Shown: positions 35,360-43,510 of the stretch, piece by piece
Layout: every line of letters starts with the position of its first letter
How positions within the stretch are numbered: position 1 is the first letter of the stretch
Assembly: GCF_016746095.1 (NCBI RefSeq)
Contig: NZ_JAERTY010000006.1
Location: 55,323-119,322, forward strand
Direction: 5' to 3'
Length of the DNA stretch: 64,000 bases
From: Sphingobacterium faecale
GTDB lineage: Bacteria > Bacteroidota > Bacteroidia > Sphingobacteriales > Sphingobacteriaceae
Made by a program: the position numbers and the translations under genes
The notes under the pieces: model-generated
The model's database searches: none
Told to the model about the DNA's origin: nothing
Seen by the model: only the letters and a program-made list of their open reading frames with translations

Positions 35360-36376
35360 TTATTCTTTATCGTCAACAATTAATTGTTTTTCTCCAACAG
35401 TTCTATTTATAATGTCGTGGATGATGGAGTCTAGCTCTTGGGCAGAGTGATTTAACGCATCGAATAGTTGGGGTTCAATATTTCCGTCATCGAATCGCTG
35501 CTTGAGATGATGGACCAATGCTAGTATACGTGCTAAAGGGGCCCTAACGAGATGAGACTGCGCAAAAGCGATGTATTTCAGACTGTTGTGTTGGTTTTCA
35601 ATTTTGTCCATATAGGCCAGTTTTTCTGATACGTCTTTAGCGACACCGCGAACACCAATACATATATCTTCGACAATATCAGGCCTTCCTGTGAGTAATA
35701 ACCATCGTTTATTACCTTTGGCAGTGACAATACGCAATAACTTTTTGAACATTTTTTTTTCATAGATAGCTTTGTTGACTGATCTATAAAAACTTATTTC
35801 TTCGTGCTCACTGGTATAAAACTGTTTTGTAGATTGTAGGGATGGTTCAAAGTAGGAAGGCACTTCTAATATACTCTTAAATCCAGAGGACAATTCCATC
35901 GTTTGTTGTTGTGTATTGATCCACCAGTTGCCATATTGAACTGATTTTTGAGATTCATTGTACAGTTCTTCTTGGATGACATGCTGTGTTACATTGGTAA
36001 GCGTCCGTACGATATATTCGACTTTATTCTGGTTGTTTAGAACGGGGGTATGGTGTATTTCGTAGTATCTTACATCCAGAAATGTAGTCTCTGCATTGAG
36101 CGGATATACCAATTTACGGATGCCGAGGCTGACTCCGGATCGTTGTTCTATTACGGAATCAAAACAATTAAGCCAAATATCATCCGAGATATAGGGATTG
36201 ATGGGGAATAGAGCAAAGAAATTTTCTCCTATCATGTTCCCTAAGTCCAAAGCGCAGAGTTTTAGGTAGGCATCGTTGACGTTGACAACGTCAAAACTAT
36301 TGTCAGTGACCTTGAGGATTATTGAAGGGCACTTCATCGATTTAAAAAAATTTAAGTACTCAAACTCTCTCTCCAT
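35360..36376 (-). CDS. PAS protein with histidine-kinase-like DHp segment but no ATPase domain
   Basis: The 338-residue cytosolic protein has one PAS domain at about residues 12-130 and a second at about 145-255. A DHp-like segment at about 268-325 contains FAQSHLVRAPLARIL, with the potential phospho-accepting His275. In ordinary kinases of this Bacteroidota subfamily the same box precedes a HATPase_c domain. Here the protein ends 50 residues later, so the N, G1 and G2 boxes are absent. It may be a phosphotransfer platform for the receiver encoded downstream, or a sensor fed by another kinase. A frame-shifted kinase is unlikely, because the next gene starts five bases after the stop. Confidence 0.82.
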   Translation of the reverse strand: MEREFEYLNFFKSMKCPSIILKVTDNSFDVVNVNDAYLKLCALDLGNMIGENFFALFPINPYISDDIWLNCFDSVIEQRSGVSLGIRKLVYPLNAETTFLDVRYYEIHHTPVLNNQNKVEYIVRTLTNVTQHVIQEELYNESQKSVQYGNWWINTQQQTMELSSGFKSILEVPSYFEPSLQSTKQFYTSEHEEISFYRSVNKAIYEKKMFKKLLRIVTAKGNKRWLLLTGRPDIVEDICIGVRGVAKDVSEKLAYMDKIENQHNSLKYIAFAQSHLVRAPLARILALVHHLKQRFDDGNIEPQLFDALNHSAQELDSIIHDIINRTVGEKQLIVDDKE

Positions 36377-36797
36377 TCTGTCTTTTTATTAAAAGTACCA
36401 TGTCCTCTGATTCCGGCAAACCTCTGTAAAGCAGTCTATATTGTATATAATAAATAAAAGCAGACAAGGTAAATCATCTGGCCAGCTTTATGTTCTTCAT
36501 AGATTGTGCGTGTTTGTAAGCCTTTGGGAGCTCAGCAAACAAGAGGGTATAACCCTGTCGACACGAAATTTTAGTTAAATATAATTGAATAAATGATAAC
36601 AAACGATTCTTTTTCTGATATGAGTAAAAAAAAGTATAACTAGAATGGAGTATCTGCCATTGAAAGAAATTTTATACACTATAATTTGAATAGTTTTTGT
36701 TATATTAGTATGGATATCTACCCATATCGTTAAAAGATAGATGGAAGTTGTGTTTTATACGTATTTGTAATAGAAACCGACACTAAAGAAGGTGTGT
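36377..36797. other. 420-base divergent intergenic region
   Basis: This A+T-rich stretch separates the PAS gene (minus) from a broken AraC-type gene (plus). On the minus strand, TACTTTTA about 10 bases before the PAS gene matches TAnnTTTG at seven of eight positions and may be its -7 box. I find no open frame, RNA gene or terminator. Confidence 0.45.
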
Positions 36798-37016
36798 ATG
36801 GACGAAAACTACCAGGAGTTGCATAATACACTGATGTTTTATGGCGTCAATTGTTTACGGCCGTTCCATATTTCATCAGGTAATCCTATTCCAAAATTTC
36901 CTCAGACGTCCTTTCGTGTAGATTATTATGCGGTGTGTATTTGTGTAACAGGGCAGATCGCTGTGGAGAATGATAATTTGCACTACGATCTGTCTGACCA
37001 TGAGTTTTTGATGTGA
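36798..37016 (+). pseudogene. N-terminal fragment of an AraC-family regulator
   Basis: From an ATG at 36798 the frame encodes 72 residues (including SFRVDYYAVCICVTGQIAVE and [11 protein letters not shown]). These resemble the cupin-like sensor part of Bacteroidota AraC-type regulators, in which a strand pair such as YAVCICVTGxI is followed by YxLxxHxFLI. It then stops at a TGA. The remaining sensor domain and the helix-turn-helix domain are missing. The sequence after the stop encodes an unrelated protein end. A deletion is the simplest explanation. Confidence 0.55.
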
Positions 37017-37234
37017 ACCCTTTACAGTATGATATTAGGCATTTGATGAAAGCGGCTAAGACACTAAATGATGATAAACCTTTTATGGGGGAGGGCTTCT
37101 TACGTAGAATATTGAAAGGGACTTATTTTGATCATGTATTGCCATGGGAAGAAGCGGACGAACAGGAGCAGGAATCTTTTATCGGAGAACCTCTGGGTAA
37201 ATTTGAAGATTGGCTTAAAACTGTCTGGGGCTAA
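37013..37234 (+). CDS. Small protein or protein C-terminus of unknown family
   Basis: A 73-residue frame starts with a GTG that overlaps the stop of the AraC fragment; an ATG at 37046 would give 62 residues. Its composition is protein-like: [48 protein letters not shown]. The position right after a truncated gene suggests it may be the tail of a deleted larger protein. A small stand-alone protein translated by coupling is the alternative. It ends 28 bases before the 3-hydroxyacyl-CoA dehydrogenase gene. I do not recognise the family. Confidence 0.45.
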   Translation: MNPLQYDIRHLMKAAKTLNDDKPFMGEGFLRRILKGTYFDHVLPWEEADEQEQESFIGEPLGKFEDWLKTVWG

Positions 37235-37262
37235 ACCCGGATAGTATAAAAATGGATAAACT

Positions 37263-38159
37263 ATGAATATAAAAAATGTAACAGTAGCGGGTAGCGGAGT
37301 ATTGGGCTATCAAATCGCGTTTCAGACAGCTTTTCACGGTTATAACGTCACTGTTTATGACATCAATGATGAGGTATTGGCAAATGCAAAAGGAAAGTTT
37401 GATATTTTGTCAGCAGCATTCAAAAAGGATCTAAATGCCACACAAGGACAGTTGGATGAGGCAAAGGGTAGATTGACTTATATTTCTGACCTCACTGCAG
37501 CTGTTGCAGCTGCAGACTTGGTTATAGAAGCCGTACCGGAAAGCCCACATATTAAGATTGATTTTTATCATAAGTTGGCTAAAGCTGCTCCAGAGAAGAC
37601 AATTTTTGTAACTAACTCGTCCACGTTATTGCCTAGTCAATTTGCAGAAGAGACAGGGCGTCCTGCTAAATTTTTGGCTTTGCATTTTGCGAATGAGATA
37701 TGGAAGCATAATACGGCTGAGGTTATGGGCCACGCAGGAACAGATAAGTCCGTCTTTGATGCGATTGTGGCATTTGCGAAAACAATAGGTATGGTTGCAT
37801 TGCCTTTGTATAAAGAACAGCCTGGTTATATTGTCAACTCGCTTTTGGTACCTCTCCTTACTGCGGCAACGAATCTGCTGGTAAGCGGTGTGTCTGATGT
37901 GGAAACTATTGATAAGACATGGATGGTAGCTACGGGAGCTCCAATAGGACCTTTTGCGATACTGGATATCGTGGGTATTACGACTGCTTACAATATTAAT
38001 AAGATGGCTGCCGATGCTACCGGGGATCCCCTGAAAGTGAAGACTGTGAAGTATCTCAAAGAGGAATTTATAGACAAAAATAAATTAGGCGTGTCTACTG
38101 GCGAAGGGTTCTATGTCTATCCGGACCCAGCATACAAAGATAAAGACTTTTTGAAATAG
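37263..38159 (+). CDS. 3-hydroxyacyl-CoA dehydrogenase (3-hydroxybutyryl-CoA type)
   Basis: This 298-residue protein begins with a Rossmann fold having GSGVLG at residues 10-15, typical of NAD-dependent 3-hydroxyacyl-CoA dehydrogenases. Later come LVIEAVPESPHIK, the catalytic-type histidine in LALHFANEIWKH, the glutamine-rich PGYIVNSLLVPLL segment, and a C-terminal helical domain with GAPIGPFAILDIVGI. It oxidises or reduces 3-hydroxyacyl-CoA in fatty-acid or butanoate metabolism. The canonical HFFNP box is replaced by HFANE, so substrate preference may differ from the standard enzyme. No thiolase or hydratase lies beside it, though an enoyl-CoA hydratase is about 13 kb away. Confidence 0.88.
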   Translation: MNIKNVTVAGSGVLGYQIAFQTAFHGYNVTVYDINDEVLANAKGKFDILSAAFKKDLNATQGQLDEAKGRLTYISDLTAAVAAADLVIEAVPESPHIKIDFYHKLAKAAPEKTIFVTNSSTLLPSQFAEETGRPAKFLALHFANEIWKHNTAEVMGHAGTDKSVFDAIVAFAKTIGMVALPLYKEQPGYIVNSLLVPLLTAATNLLVSGVSDVETIDKTWMVATGAPIGPFAILDIVGITTAYNINKMAADATGDPLKVKTVKYLKEEFIDKNKLGVSTGEGFYVYPDPAYKDKDFLK

Positions 38160-38187
38160 AGCGATCTATAAGCGATTCTAAGTATAA

Positions 38188-38218
38188 ACCGCCACAATAG
38201 GTATGATGTTGTGGCGGT
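38188..38218. terminator. Convergent terminator between 3-hydroxyacyl-CoA dehydrogenase and aquaporin genes
   Basis: ACCGCCACAA pairs exactly with TTGTGGCGGT around an eleven-base loop. It sits between two convergent genes and can serve both, although the T-runs on either side are poor. Confidence 0.7.
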
Positions 38219-38245
38219 CTGCTTATGGAGAATTACTATGGAGGT

Positions 38246-38968
38246 TTATGCTACGCTTTGATGATTGTCCTCTTTTTTTAGAAGATATCTATATATGGCA
38301 CCACCAGCGATTGCTCCTAATATCGGTGCTACCCAGAATAACCATAGCTGGGATAATGCCGCTCCTCCAACAAATAACGCCTGAGATGTGCTACGGGCAG
38401 GATTGACAGAAGTATTGGTTATTGGTATAGATATTAAATGGATAAGCGTTAATGCCAGACCTATGCTGAGGCCGGCAAACTTGCCATTAGCCCATTTATC
38501 GGTGGCGCCTAATATTATAATTAAGAAAAAGGTAGTTAAGAGAAACTCTGCGAGAAATGCTGCTCCTAAGCTATAGCTACGTTCGTGATAACCTGGCATC
38601 TCATAAAAATTGGTTGCAAAAGCTCCAGGGCCTTCAGCTGAAAAAGCCCCTCCTCCGTTTAGTATGATGTAAAGACCGGCTGCAGCTGCTATCGCTCCTA
38701 ATAGCTGGGCGATAATGTATGGGACGAGTTCGTCTACGGAGAACCGGCCTCCAATGAATAGTCCGACAGAAACTGCTGGATTGAAATGGCCTCCGGAGAT
38801 ATGGCCTACGGCATAGGCCATCGTCAATACGCTAAGACCAAATGCAAGGGACACTCCTAATAAACCGATTCCAATACCAGGGACTCCTGCGGCGAAAACT
38901 GCACTCCCGCAACCTCCGAAGACTAACCAAAATGTGCCGAAAAATTCGGCAAATAATTTTTTTGTCAT
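38246..38968 (-). CDS. aqpZ: Aquaporin Z
   Basis: This 240-residue inner-membrane water channel of the MIP family has six helices and the two half-helices. The NPA motifs are at residues 63-65 and 189-191, the second within [10 protein letters not shown]. The selectivity filter residues of AqpZ (Phe43, His177, Thr186, Arg192) are in place. This is the pattern of a water channel and not of a glycerol facilitator, which would have a glycine at the His position and an Asp after the second NPA region. It is transcribed alone, and its promoter must lie in the 215 bases upstream. Confidence 0.95.
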   Translation of the reverse strand: MTKKLFAEFFGTFWLVFGGCGSAVFAAGVPGIGIGLLGVSLAFGLSVLTMAYAVGHISGGHFNPAVSVGLFIGGRFSVDELVPYIIAQLLGAIAAAAGLYIILNGGGAFSAEGPGAFATNFYEMPGYHERSYSLGAAFLAEFLLTTFFLIIILGATDKWANGKFAGLSIGLALTLIHLISIPITNTSVNPARSTSQALFVGGAALSQLWLFWVAPILGAIAGGAIYRYLLKKEDNHQSVA

Positions 38969-39109
38969 GACCTAAATGTTTGTAACTGTTGATTAATAGT
39001 TGTTTTAAATCTTGTTTTCTTTAGTTTCTTTTGAAGAAAACAATGGTAATAAAGGTATTGAAAACTAATCGTTTTAAAAGTAGAATTTCGTCTACAGATA
39101 TAAAGTGGC

Positions 39110-39149
39110 TTTTAAATAAAAAATCCCGTTGAAGTTAATCAACAGGATT
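39110..39149 (-). terminator. Terminator of the 39184 membrane protein gene
   Basis: AATCC-GTTGA pairs with TCAAC-GGATT (one internal mismatch) at 39122-39149. On the minus strand it is followed by TTTTTTATTTA, about 35 bases after the stop of the 238-residue protein. Confidence 0.72.
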
Positions 39150-39183
39150 CTTAAAAAGAGTATGTAGTGTATTTATGGTTTAA

Positions 39184-39900
39184 TCAGCTCGCAAGGGGAA
39201 CAGCTACTTTCATATTTGGATATTTTTCACCAAGCTTTAGTAAGAAGTCATTTGCTATTACATTTTCTTGGATCAGTTTTTGGGTGTTCATCGAAAACAT
39301 GCTTGTTGTTGTGGTTGCGTAAGTAAAAACAAGTGCGGAAAATAGAACTAACTCAATGGAGCTGCCATCTGTTGGTAATGATATTCTATAAGCTTTTACA
39401 TTATCACCTTTCTGTTTAGCAAAAGCCTGCATGGTTCCTTTTTGCGGAATTTCTTCCAATGTTGCCTGTGTAAGTCTTTCACTATTGAATATCAGGTGAT
39501 TGCTTATATCTCCTTCGGTATCGGTGTCTAGGAGGTGAAGGTCATCCCCGCTTAGGAGTAGGTATTTTGGAGTCTGTACTGTTTGGTATCTTACAGTACC
39601 TAAGGTAGCTGCGCTCCGTAGGGAGTCCTTTAAACCATCTTTTATTGCAGACTTATTGCTGTAGTCTAAATTGGCAAAATTGAACGCGTCTATGGAGAGC
39701 CCGTTCATTTGTTTTTTGAGGTAACTATACTCACTGCTGAGGAAGTTATCTCTATAAGTTTCAGCTTTCTGAAGTTCAGATTTGGAGTCAATGTTTTGCA
39801 TCGCCTCTTTTAGCTTTCTTTTCTTAGCATACGTAAAGTACATTATTCCTCCGTATATGAGTACTGTCGCCGCAATAATTAATATAACTTGTATGCTCAT
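39184..39900 (-). CDS. Membrane-anchored protein of unknown function
   Basis: The 238-residue protein has a single N-terminal helix (residues 3-23, QVILIIAATVLIYGGIMYF) followed by positively charged residues. This suggests an inner-membrane anchor with the domain in the cytosol. The following region has a charged helix (SKSELQKAETYRDNF), then a mostly beta domain with YLLLSGDDLHLLDTD and ISNHLIFNSERL, resembling a PH-like fold in layout only. I do not recognise the family. It follows another unknown membrane protein by 22 bases, so the pair is probably co-transcribed. Confidence 0.65.
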   Translation of the reverse strand: MSIQVILIIAATVLIYGGIMYFTYAKKRKLKEAMQNIDSKSELQKAETYRDNFLSSEYSYLKKQMNGLSIDAFNFANLDYSNKSAIKDGLKDSLRSAATLGTVRYQTVQTPKYLLLSGDDLHLLDTDTEGDISNHLIFNSERLTQATLEEIPQKGTMQAFAKQKGDNVKAYRISLPTDGSSIELVLFSALVFTYATTTTSMFSMNTQKLIQENVIANDFLLKLGEKYPNMKVAVPLAS

Positions 39901-39922
39901 GTTGTTTATTTAATTTAAGTAT

Positions 39923-40378
39923 TTATATATGTTTGGGTTCTACTTTTTTTTTCGAGGAGGGGATAAATCCCCAGATAATAAAAGCGATTAGCATAAGACC
40001 AACTAACTTGCCACCATATTGAGTATAGAAAGTAAGCTTATTCAGGTTACTTGACTTTAATTTTTGCTCCATCAGAAGAGCTTCCATTTCTTTGTCTGGA
40101 ATATCATAATATTCTTTCGTCTTCTCATCATACCCTACCAGTTTAGGTGCTACAGTAATATATAGAGGGAGGATGTAGGCAATGTTGAATTCTGTATGTA
40201 ATGTCGCTAAGTCTAAAAAATTGCCGTTTTCGAGTTTGAATTCTTCTGTATCGGGTAAGTCATGTACTTTACTAAGTACCTCTCTTTCTCCAACGGGTAT
40301 TTTTAGTTTTGCAGATGAAAGATTTGTTGCACCTATCATCAGAACCCCGGCTAAAATAATTTGTTTTAACGCTATCAT
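39923..40378 (-). CDS. Secreted membrane-anchored protein of unknown function
   Basis: This 151-residue product has a signal peptide (residues 1-23, ending LSSA) and a C-terminal membrane helix at about 121-138 (YGGKLVGLMLIAFIIWGF) followed by lysines. About 95 residues would therefore be periplasmic. That part is rich in charged residues, without cysteine, and contains TEFNIAYILPLYITVAPK. It is the upstream member of a two-gene unit with the 238-residue protein. No family is recognised. Confidence 0.62.
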   Translation of the reverse strand: MIALKQIILAGVLMIGATNLSSAKLKIPVGEREVLSKVHDLPDTEEFKLENGNFLDLATLHTEFNIAYILPLYITVAPKLVGYDEKTKEYYDIPDKEMEALLMEQKLKSSNLNKLTFYTQYGGKLVGLMLIAFIIWGFIPSSKKKVEPKHI

Positions 40379-40525
40379 ATTTCTACTATTTATGCTAAAG
40401 GTAGAAACGTCTTTTTTAAACGCATAAATGGTTTACAATTCGCACAGATTGGTTTATGAACCGTCTCCTTGATAGTCGGTTTAATGTATATTGTATGGTT
40501 TTTTAAAAAGCTTTTTTAAAGGCTA

Positions 40526-41143
40526 TTATAACTCTTCCTTTTTCAATTCATCTAATACGAGTTTGATTTGTTTGGTATAAGGGGAATAGAAATATCGTGT
40601 CCAAGCGATTATTCCAATTGTAACCAAGGAAGAAGCTATTAGTAAGGTGATTAATAGGGATTGTTTTGCAGAGTCAGGTATCGTACTCAGGTCTTCGCCT
40701 TGTTCGAGCATGCGACTATAAGAGTATATGATCGTCCAAACTAGAACAAATGGAATTAGTAAAAAGCCAAAAGAGTGGTAGCGTTCAATATTGAGTTTGA
40801 ACTCATAGTATATTTCGTTCAGGTTTTCTTTGGTGTCGGTTGTATAATGACTGACACGTTGATAAAAGCGACGGAATGTATTTAGATAATAAATAGAGAT
40901 AATCAGTACCATGGTGTAGCTTGTATAATACAAGGTATAAGTGCTCGGATGAACCGAGAATAACTGTGGTGCAATAGCCATAAATATAACAGCTGTAATC
41001 TGCATGTATCCCTCGTTTTTCATGTTTCGTTTGAGCTTATCCAATGGGTGTTGTGCTTGGCGCAAATGTTTGATATGAGTAGGAATATGTACACCCTGAA
41101 TAGGATCTGCATGCCAAGCTGATTTTAGTTCATCAAGATTCAT
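40526..41143 (-). CDS. Membrane protein, putative sigma-factor partner
   Basis: I start at ATG 41143; the frame opens six bases earlier at a TTG. The 205-residue protein has a cytoplasmic N-terminus (MNLDELKSAWHADP) and four hydrophobic helices, at about 48-65, 74-90, 124-143 and 163-184. Charged loops lie between. The gene overlaps the end of the ECF sigma gene by 11 bases, so translation is coupled. In this arrangement the second gene is usually the anti-sigma factor. No zinc-finger anti-sigma motif (HxxxCxxC) is present, so that role is inferred only from position. Confidence 0.65.
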   Translation of the reverse strand: MNLDELKSAWHADPIQGVHIPTHIKHLRQAQHPLDKLKRNMKNEGYMQITAVIFMAIAPQLFSVHPSTYTLYYTSYTMVLIISIYYLNTFRRFYQRVSHYTTDTKENLNEIYYEFKLNIERYHSFGFLLIPFVLVWTIIYSYSRMLEQGEDLSTIPDSAKQSLLITLLIASSLVTIGIIAWTRYFYSPYTKQIKLVLDELKKEEL

Positions 41144-41639
41144 GATCAATTTCTTTTATAATGTTCTGTAATTTTTCTTTGGTGCGATTTAATTTTACTC
41201 TGACATTTCCTTCACTGATTCCTAACTGAATACCTGTGTCACGATGTGAAAGTCCCTCCATAAAATAGAAAATAAGCGCTTTTTCTATGCGGTTAAGGTT
41301 TTGTACGGCTAGATAGAATAGTTCAAGCTGCCTTTCCTTTTCGGTATCATATTGCTCGTGCTCAGGTTCGCTCGCTGTGTCGTATGTATATCGATCGCTA
41401 CGACGTTTGTCTTTTTTGAAATATGTGATAGCGGTATTGATTGCAACACGATACATCCACGTTGAAAAAGCCGCTTCTCCTTTATACTTGGAGTAGGACT
41501 TCCAGAGTTGTACGATGATCTCCTGTTGTAGATCTTCGCGATCTTGCGGATTGTCCACATACATGCGAGAGACCTTATGCAAGATACCTTTATGCTCTTC
41601 CATATGACTCAAGAATAGTTTTTCGTTCAATTGGTTCAC
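41133..41639 (-). CDS. ECF RNA polymerase sigma factor (not linked to SusC/SusD)
   Basis: The 168-residue sigma factor has region 2 (DREDLQQEIIVQLWKSYSKY, FSTWMYRVAINTAI) and region 4 (LSHRDTGIQLGISEGNVRVKLNRTKEKL). It starts with GTG at 41639. The first residues (NQLNEKLFLSHMEEHKG) are family-conserved, so I keep this start over ATG 41603. Unlike the three sigma factors of the uptake loci, it has no FecR neighbour; a four-helix membrane protein overlaps its end. It is a likely stress-responsive factor with an unknown regulon. Confidence 0.9.
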   Translation of the reverse strand: MNQLNEKLFLSHMEEHKGILHKVSRMYVDNPQDREDLQQEIIVQLWKSYSKYKGEAAFSTWMYRVAINTAITYFKKDKRRSDRYTYDTASEPEHEQYDTEKERQLELFYLAVQNLNRIEKALIFYFMEGLSHRDTGIQLGISEGNVRVKLNRTKEKLQNIIKEIDHES

Positions 41640-41763
41640 GGCTTTTATCAGTTTGATGTGCGAAGTCGGTATAAATTTAAACAGTAAGTATGTGCTTTAA
41701 GGATTTCGTTACAGTTTTTTCTAGAGAAATGGGGTTAGAAAGAGCAAAATTTTAATTAGTAGA

Positions 41764-42237
41764 CTAACCTATCAGATCTACAAAGGTAGCATGGGCCATA
41801 GTGGCAAGATCCGTAGGCTGTAGTATGATCTGTAAGCCCCGCTTGCCGGCACTGATTGAAATAGCCTCCTCTAGCTGTGCAGCCTCTTCAATGAATGTAG
41901 GAAAATCCTTTTTCATTCCTATAGGAGAGCAACCACCTCGGATATAACCCGTGACCTGTTGTAGGTCTTTCATAGGAATCATTTCGCAGTTTTTATTGCC
42001 CGATGCTTTTGCCAGTTTCTTAAAATCTAGATGACTGTTGCCTGGAATGACGGCAACTAGGTAAGGATCTTTCGTCCCTTTTAGTACCAGAGTTTTGTAG
42101 AGACGATCTGGATCTATACCCATAGATAAGGCGACATGCTCAGCACTTACGTCTTGCTCGTCCACAGTATATTCCCGTAAGGTGTAATCAATTTTGGCGG
42201 TATCCAATAGCCTTATGGCATTTGTTTTCTGTGACAT
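41764..42237 (-). CDS. ybaK: Cys-tRNA(Pro)/Cys-tRNA(Cys) deacylase, YbaK/EbsC family
   Basis: The 157-residue protein is a YbaK-type editing domain at the usual full length. It has KTNAIRLLDTAKIDYTLREY at the N-terminus, YKTLVLKG and YLVAVIPGNSHLDFKKLAKA in the middle, including the conserved lysine that binds the tRNA end, and the GYIRGGCSPIGMKK loop. YbaK in other bacteria hydrolyses Cys-tRNA(Pro), correcting a common error of prolyl-tRNA synthetase, and acts in trans. It is a single gene, with 128 bases to the sigma gene and a terminator-bearing gap on the other side. Confidence 0.9.
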   Translation of the reverse strand: MSQKTNAIRLLDTAKIDYTLREYTVDEQDVSAEHVALSMGIDPDRLYKTLVLKGTKDPYLVAVIPGNSHLDFKKLAKASGNKNCEMIPMKDLQQVTGYIRGGCSPIGMKKDFPTFIEEAAQLEEAISISAGKRGLQIILQPTDLATMAHATFVDLIG

Positions 42238-42320
42238 TTGTTTTAACTGTTGTATTTTTTGGTCCTGGTAAAATCCTTGCAGGTGGAATGGGTTTTTACG
42301 GTTTAGTATACTTAAAAATT

Positions 42321-42352
42321 AAAAAGAGGAGGGGATGATGCCCTCCTTTTTA
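42321..42352. terminator. Terminator downstream of the aldo/keto reductase gene
   Basis: A long stem (AGGAGGG with CCCTCCT, extended by A-T pairs to AAAAAG...TTTTT) with loop GATGATG lies nine bases past the reductase stop. On the minus strand it is followed by TTTAATTTTT. It can also act in the other direction. Confidence 0.85.
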
Positions 42353-42360
42353 TTGTAATG

Positions 42361-43344
42361 CTATATTTTTTCAAGGGCTTGCTGAATAAAAGCTAACTCT
42401 TCTGGTGCTAATTGCACTTGTGCAGCTTTTGCGTTTTCAACCGCTTGTTGTGCATTGCGGGCTCCAGCGAGAACTAGGGTTATTCCAGGTTGTAAGGTTG
42501 TCCATCGAAGTACGAGTTGCGAGATAGATATGCTTTTTGTCGCAGCGATTGGCGCGATCTGTTGAAGGAAATGATTTACTTTTTTTAAATCAAAGCTTTT
42601 GAAATATGTTTGACGATGATCTCCTTCCTGAAGATTAAACCCTTGGGTATATTTGCCTGTGAGTAGTCCACGTTCCATTGGGCTGTAAGCAATAATGCTC
42701 AAATGATTGTTCAGTGCATAAGGGACCAATTCCTTTTCAATTCCCCTGTTGAGCATACTGTATGGGACTTGATTGCTCACTATGGGGAGTGTGTGCCGCG
42801 CCTCTTTTACCTGCTCTGTTGTGTAGTTACTGACTCCGGCAGCACGAATTTTACCCTGCTGGATCAATATCTCTAGGGCCTCCATAGTTTCACCTATCGG
42901 GGTGGTGACGTCCGGCCAGTGTAGTTGCATAAGGTCGATATAATCGGTTTTTAACCTTTTCAGACTTGCTTCGGTCTCTTTAATCACACTCTCTTTGCCT
43001 GCGTACTTATAGATATCGATAGGTTGTCCATTATTGTCTCGGCTGTGCATAGCTAGGGTACCCTGCGGGGTTGATAAGTCCCATCGCATACCAAATTTGG
43101 TGAGTATTTGTACTTTATCTCGGGATATTCCGCGGATAGCTTCACCAACAATTTCTTCACTTGTACCTTGACCGTATATAGGAGCGGTGTCGATAGAAGT
43201 CATTCCTTCATCATAAGCTGCGATGATGGCCTCAGTGGCTTGTTTGCGATCAGTGCTGCCCCACATCCATCCGCCGGCAGCCCAAGCGCCAAATGTAATC
43301 ACGGAGGCTTTTATGTCTGTATTTCCTATTTTTCTAAATTCCAT
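42361..43344 (-). CDS. Aldo/keto reductase
   Basis: This 327-residue (beta/alpha)8 barrel enzyme has the full catalytic tetrad: Asp52 and Tyr57 (IDTAPIYGQG), Lys83 (ILTKFG) and His142 (LMQLHWPD). The NADPH-binding end is also present (AGARNAQQAVENAKAA). It belongs to the bacterial group that includes YhdN- and YajO-like enzymes, reducing aldehydes or ketones. The precise substrate cannot be read. It is encoded divergently from an MFS exporter across 166 bases, which sometimes indicates shared control, but no shared operator was seen. Confidence 0.92.
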   Translation of the reverse strand: MEFRKIGNTDIKASVITFGAWAAGGWMWGSTDRKQATEAIIAAYDEGMTSIDTAPIYGQGTSEEIVGEAIRGISRDKVQILTKFGMRWDLSTPQGTLAMHSRDNNGQPIDIYKYAGKESVIKETEASLKRLKTDYIDLMQLHWPDVTTPIGETMEALEILIQQGKIRAAGVSNYTTEQVKEARHTLPIVSNQVPYSMLNRGIEKELVPYALNNHLSIIAYSPMERGLLTGKYTQGFNLQEGDHRQTYFKSFDLKKVNHFLQQIAPIAATKSISISQLVLRWTTLQPGITLVLAGARNAQQAVENAKAAQVQLAPEELAFIQQALEKI

Positions 43345-43487
43345 ATATCCTTATAAGCTCTAATCTGACGATGTATTTTAACTATAAACCTACGCAAAAT
43401 GTAAGGTATTTATGGTGATTAAGATAAAATATAAGGTCCGTTTATTGTAAATTTTGGAGAGATATTTTTCGTTTGAGTGATAAAGGG

Positions 43488-43495
43488 TACCTTTG
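43488..43495 (+). promoter_or_regulatory. -7 promoter element of the MFS transporter gene
   Basis: TACCTTTG matches the TAnnTTTG consensus perfectly, 15 bases before ATG 43511. It predicts a leader of about 10 bases. No well-placed -33 TTTG was found. Confidence 0.5.
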
Positions 43496-43510
43496 GCGAA
43501 AATTTTTAAT

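Noticed and set aside
40500..40522. Palindromic AAAAAGCTTTTT as a terminator
   Set aside because: It is an A/T-only stem with a GC dinucleotide centre and no loop, too weak to call.
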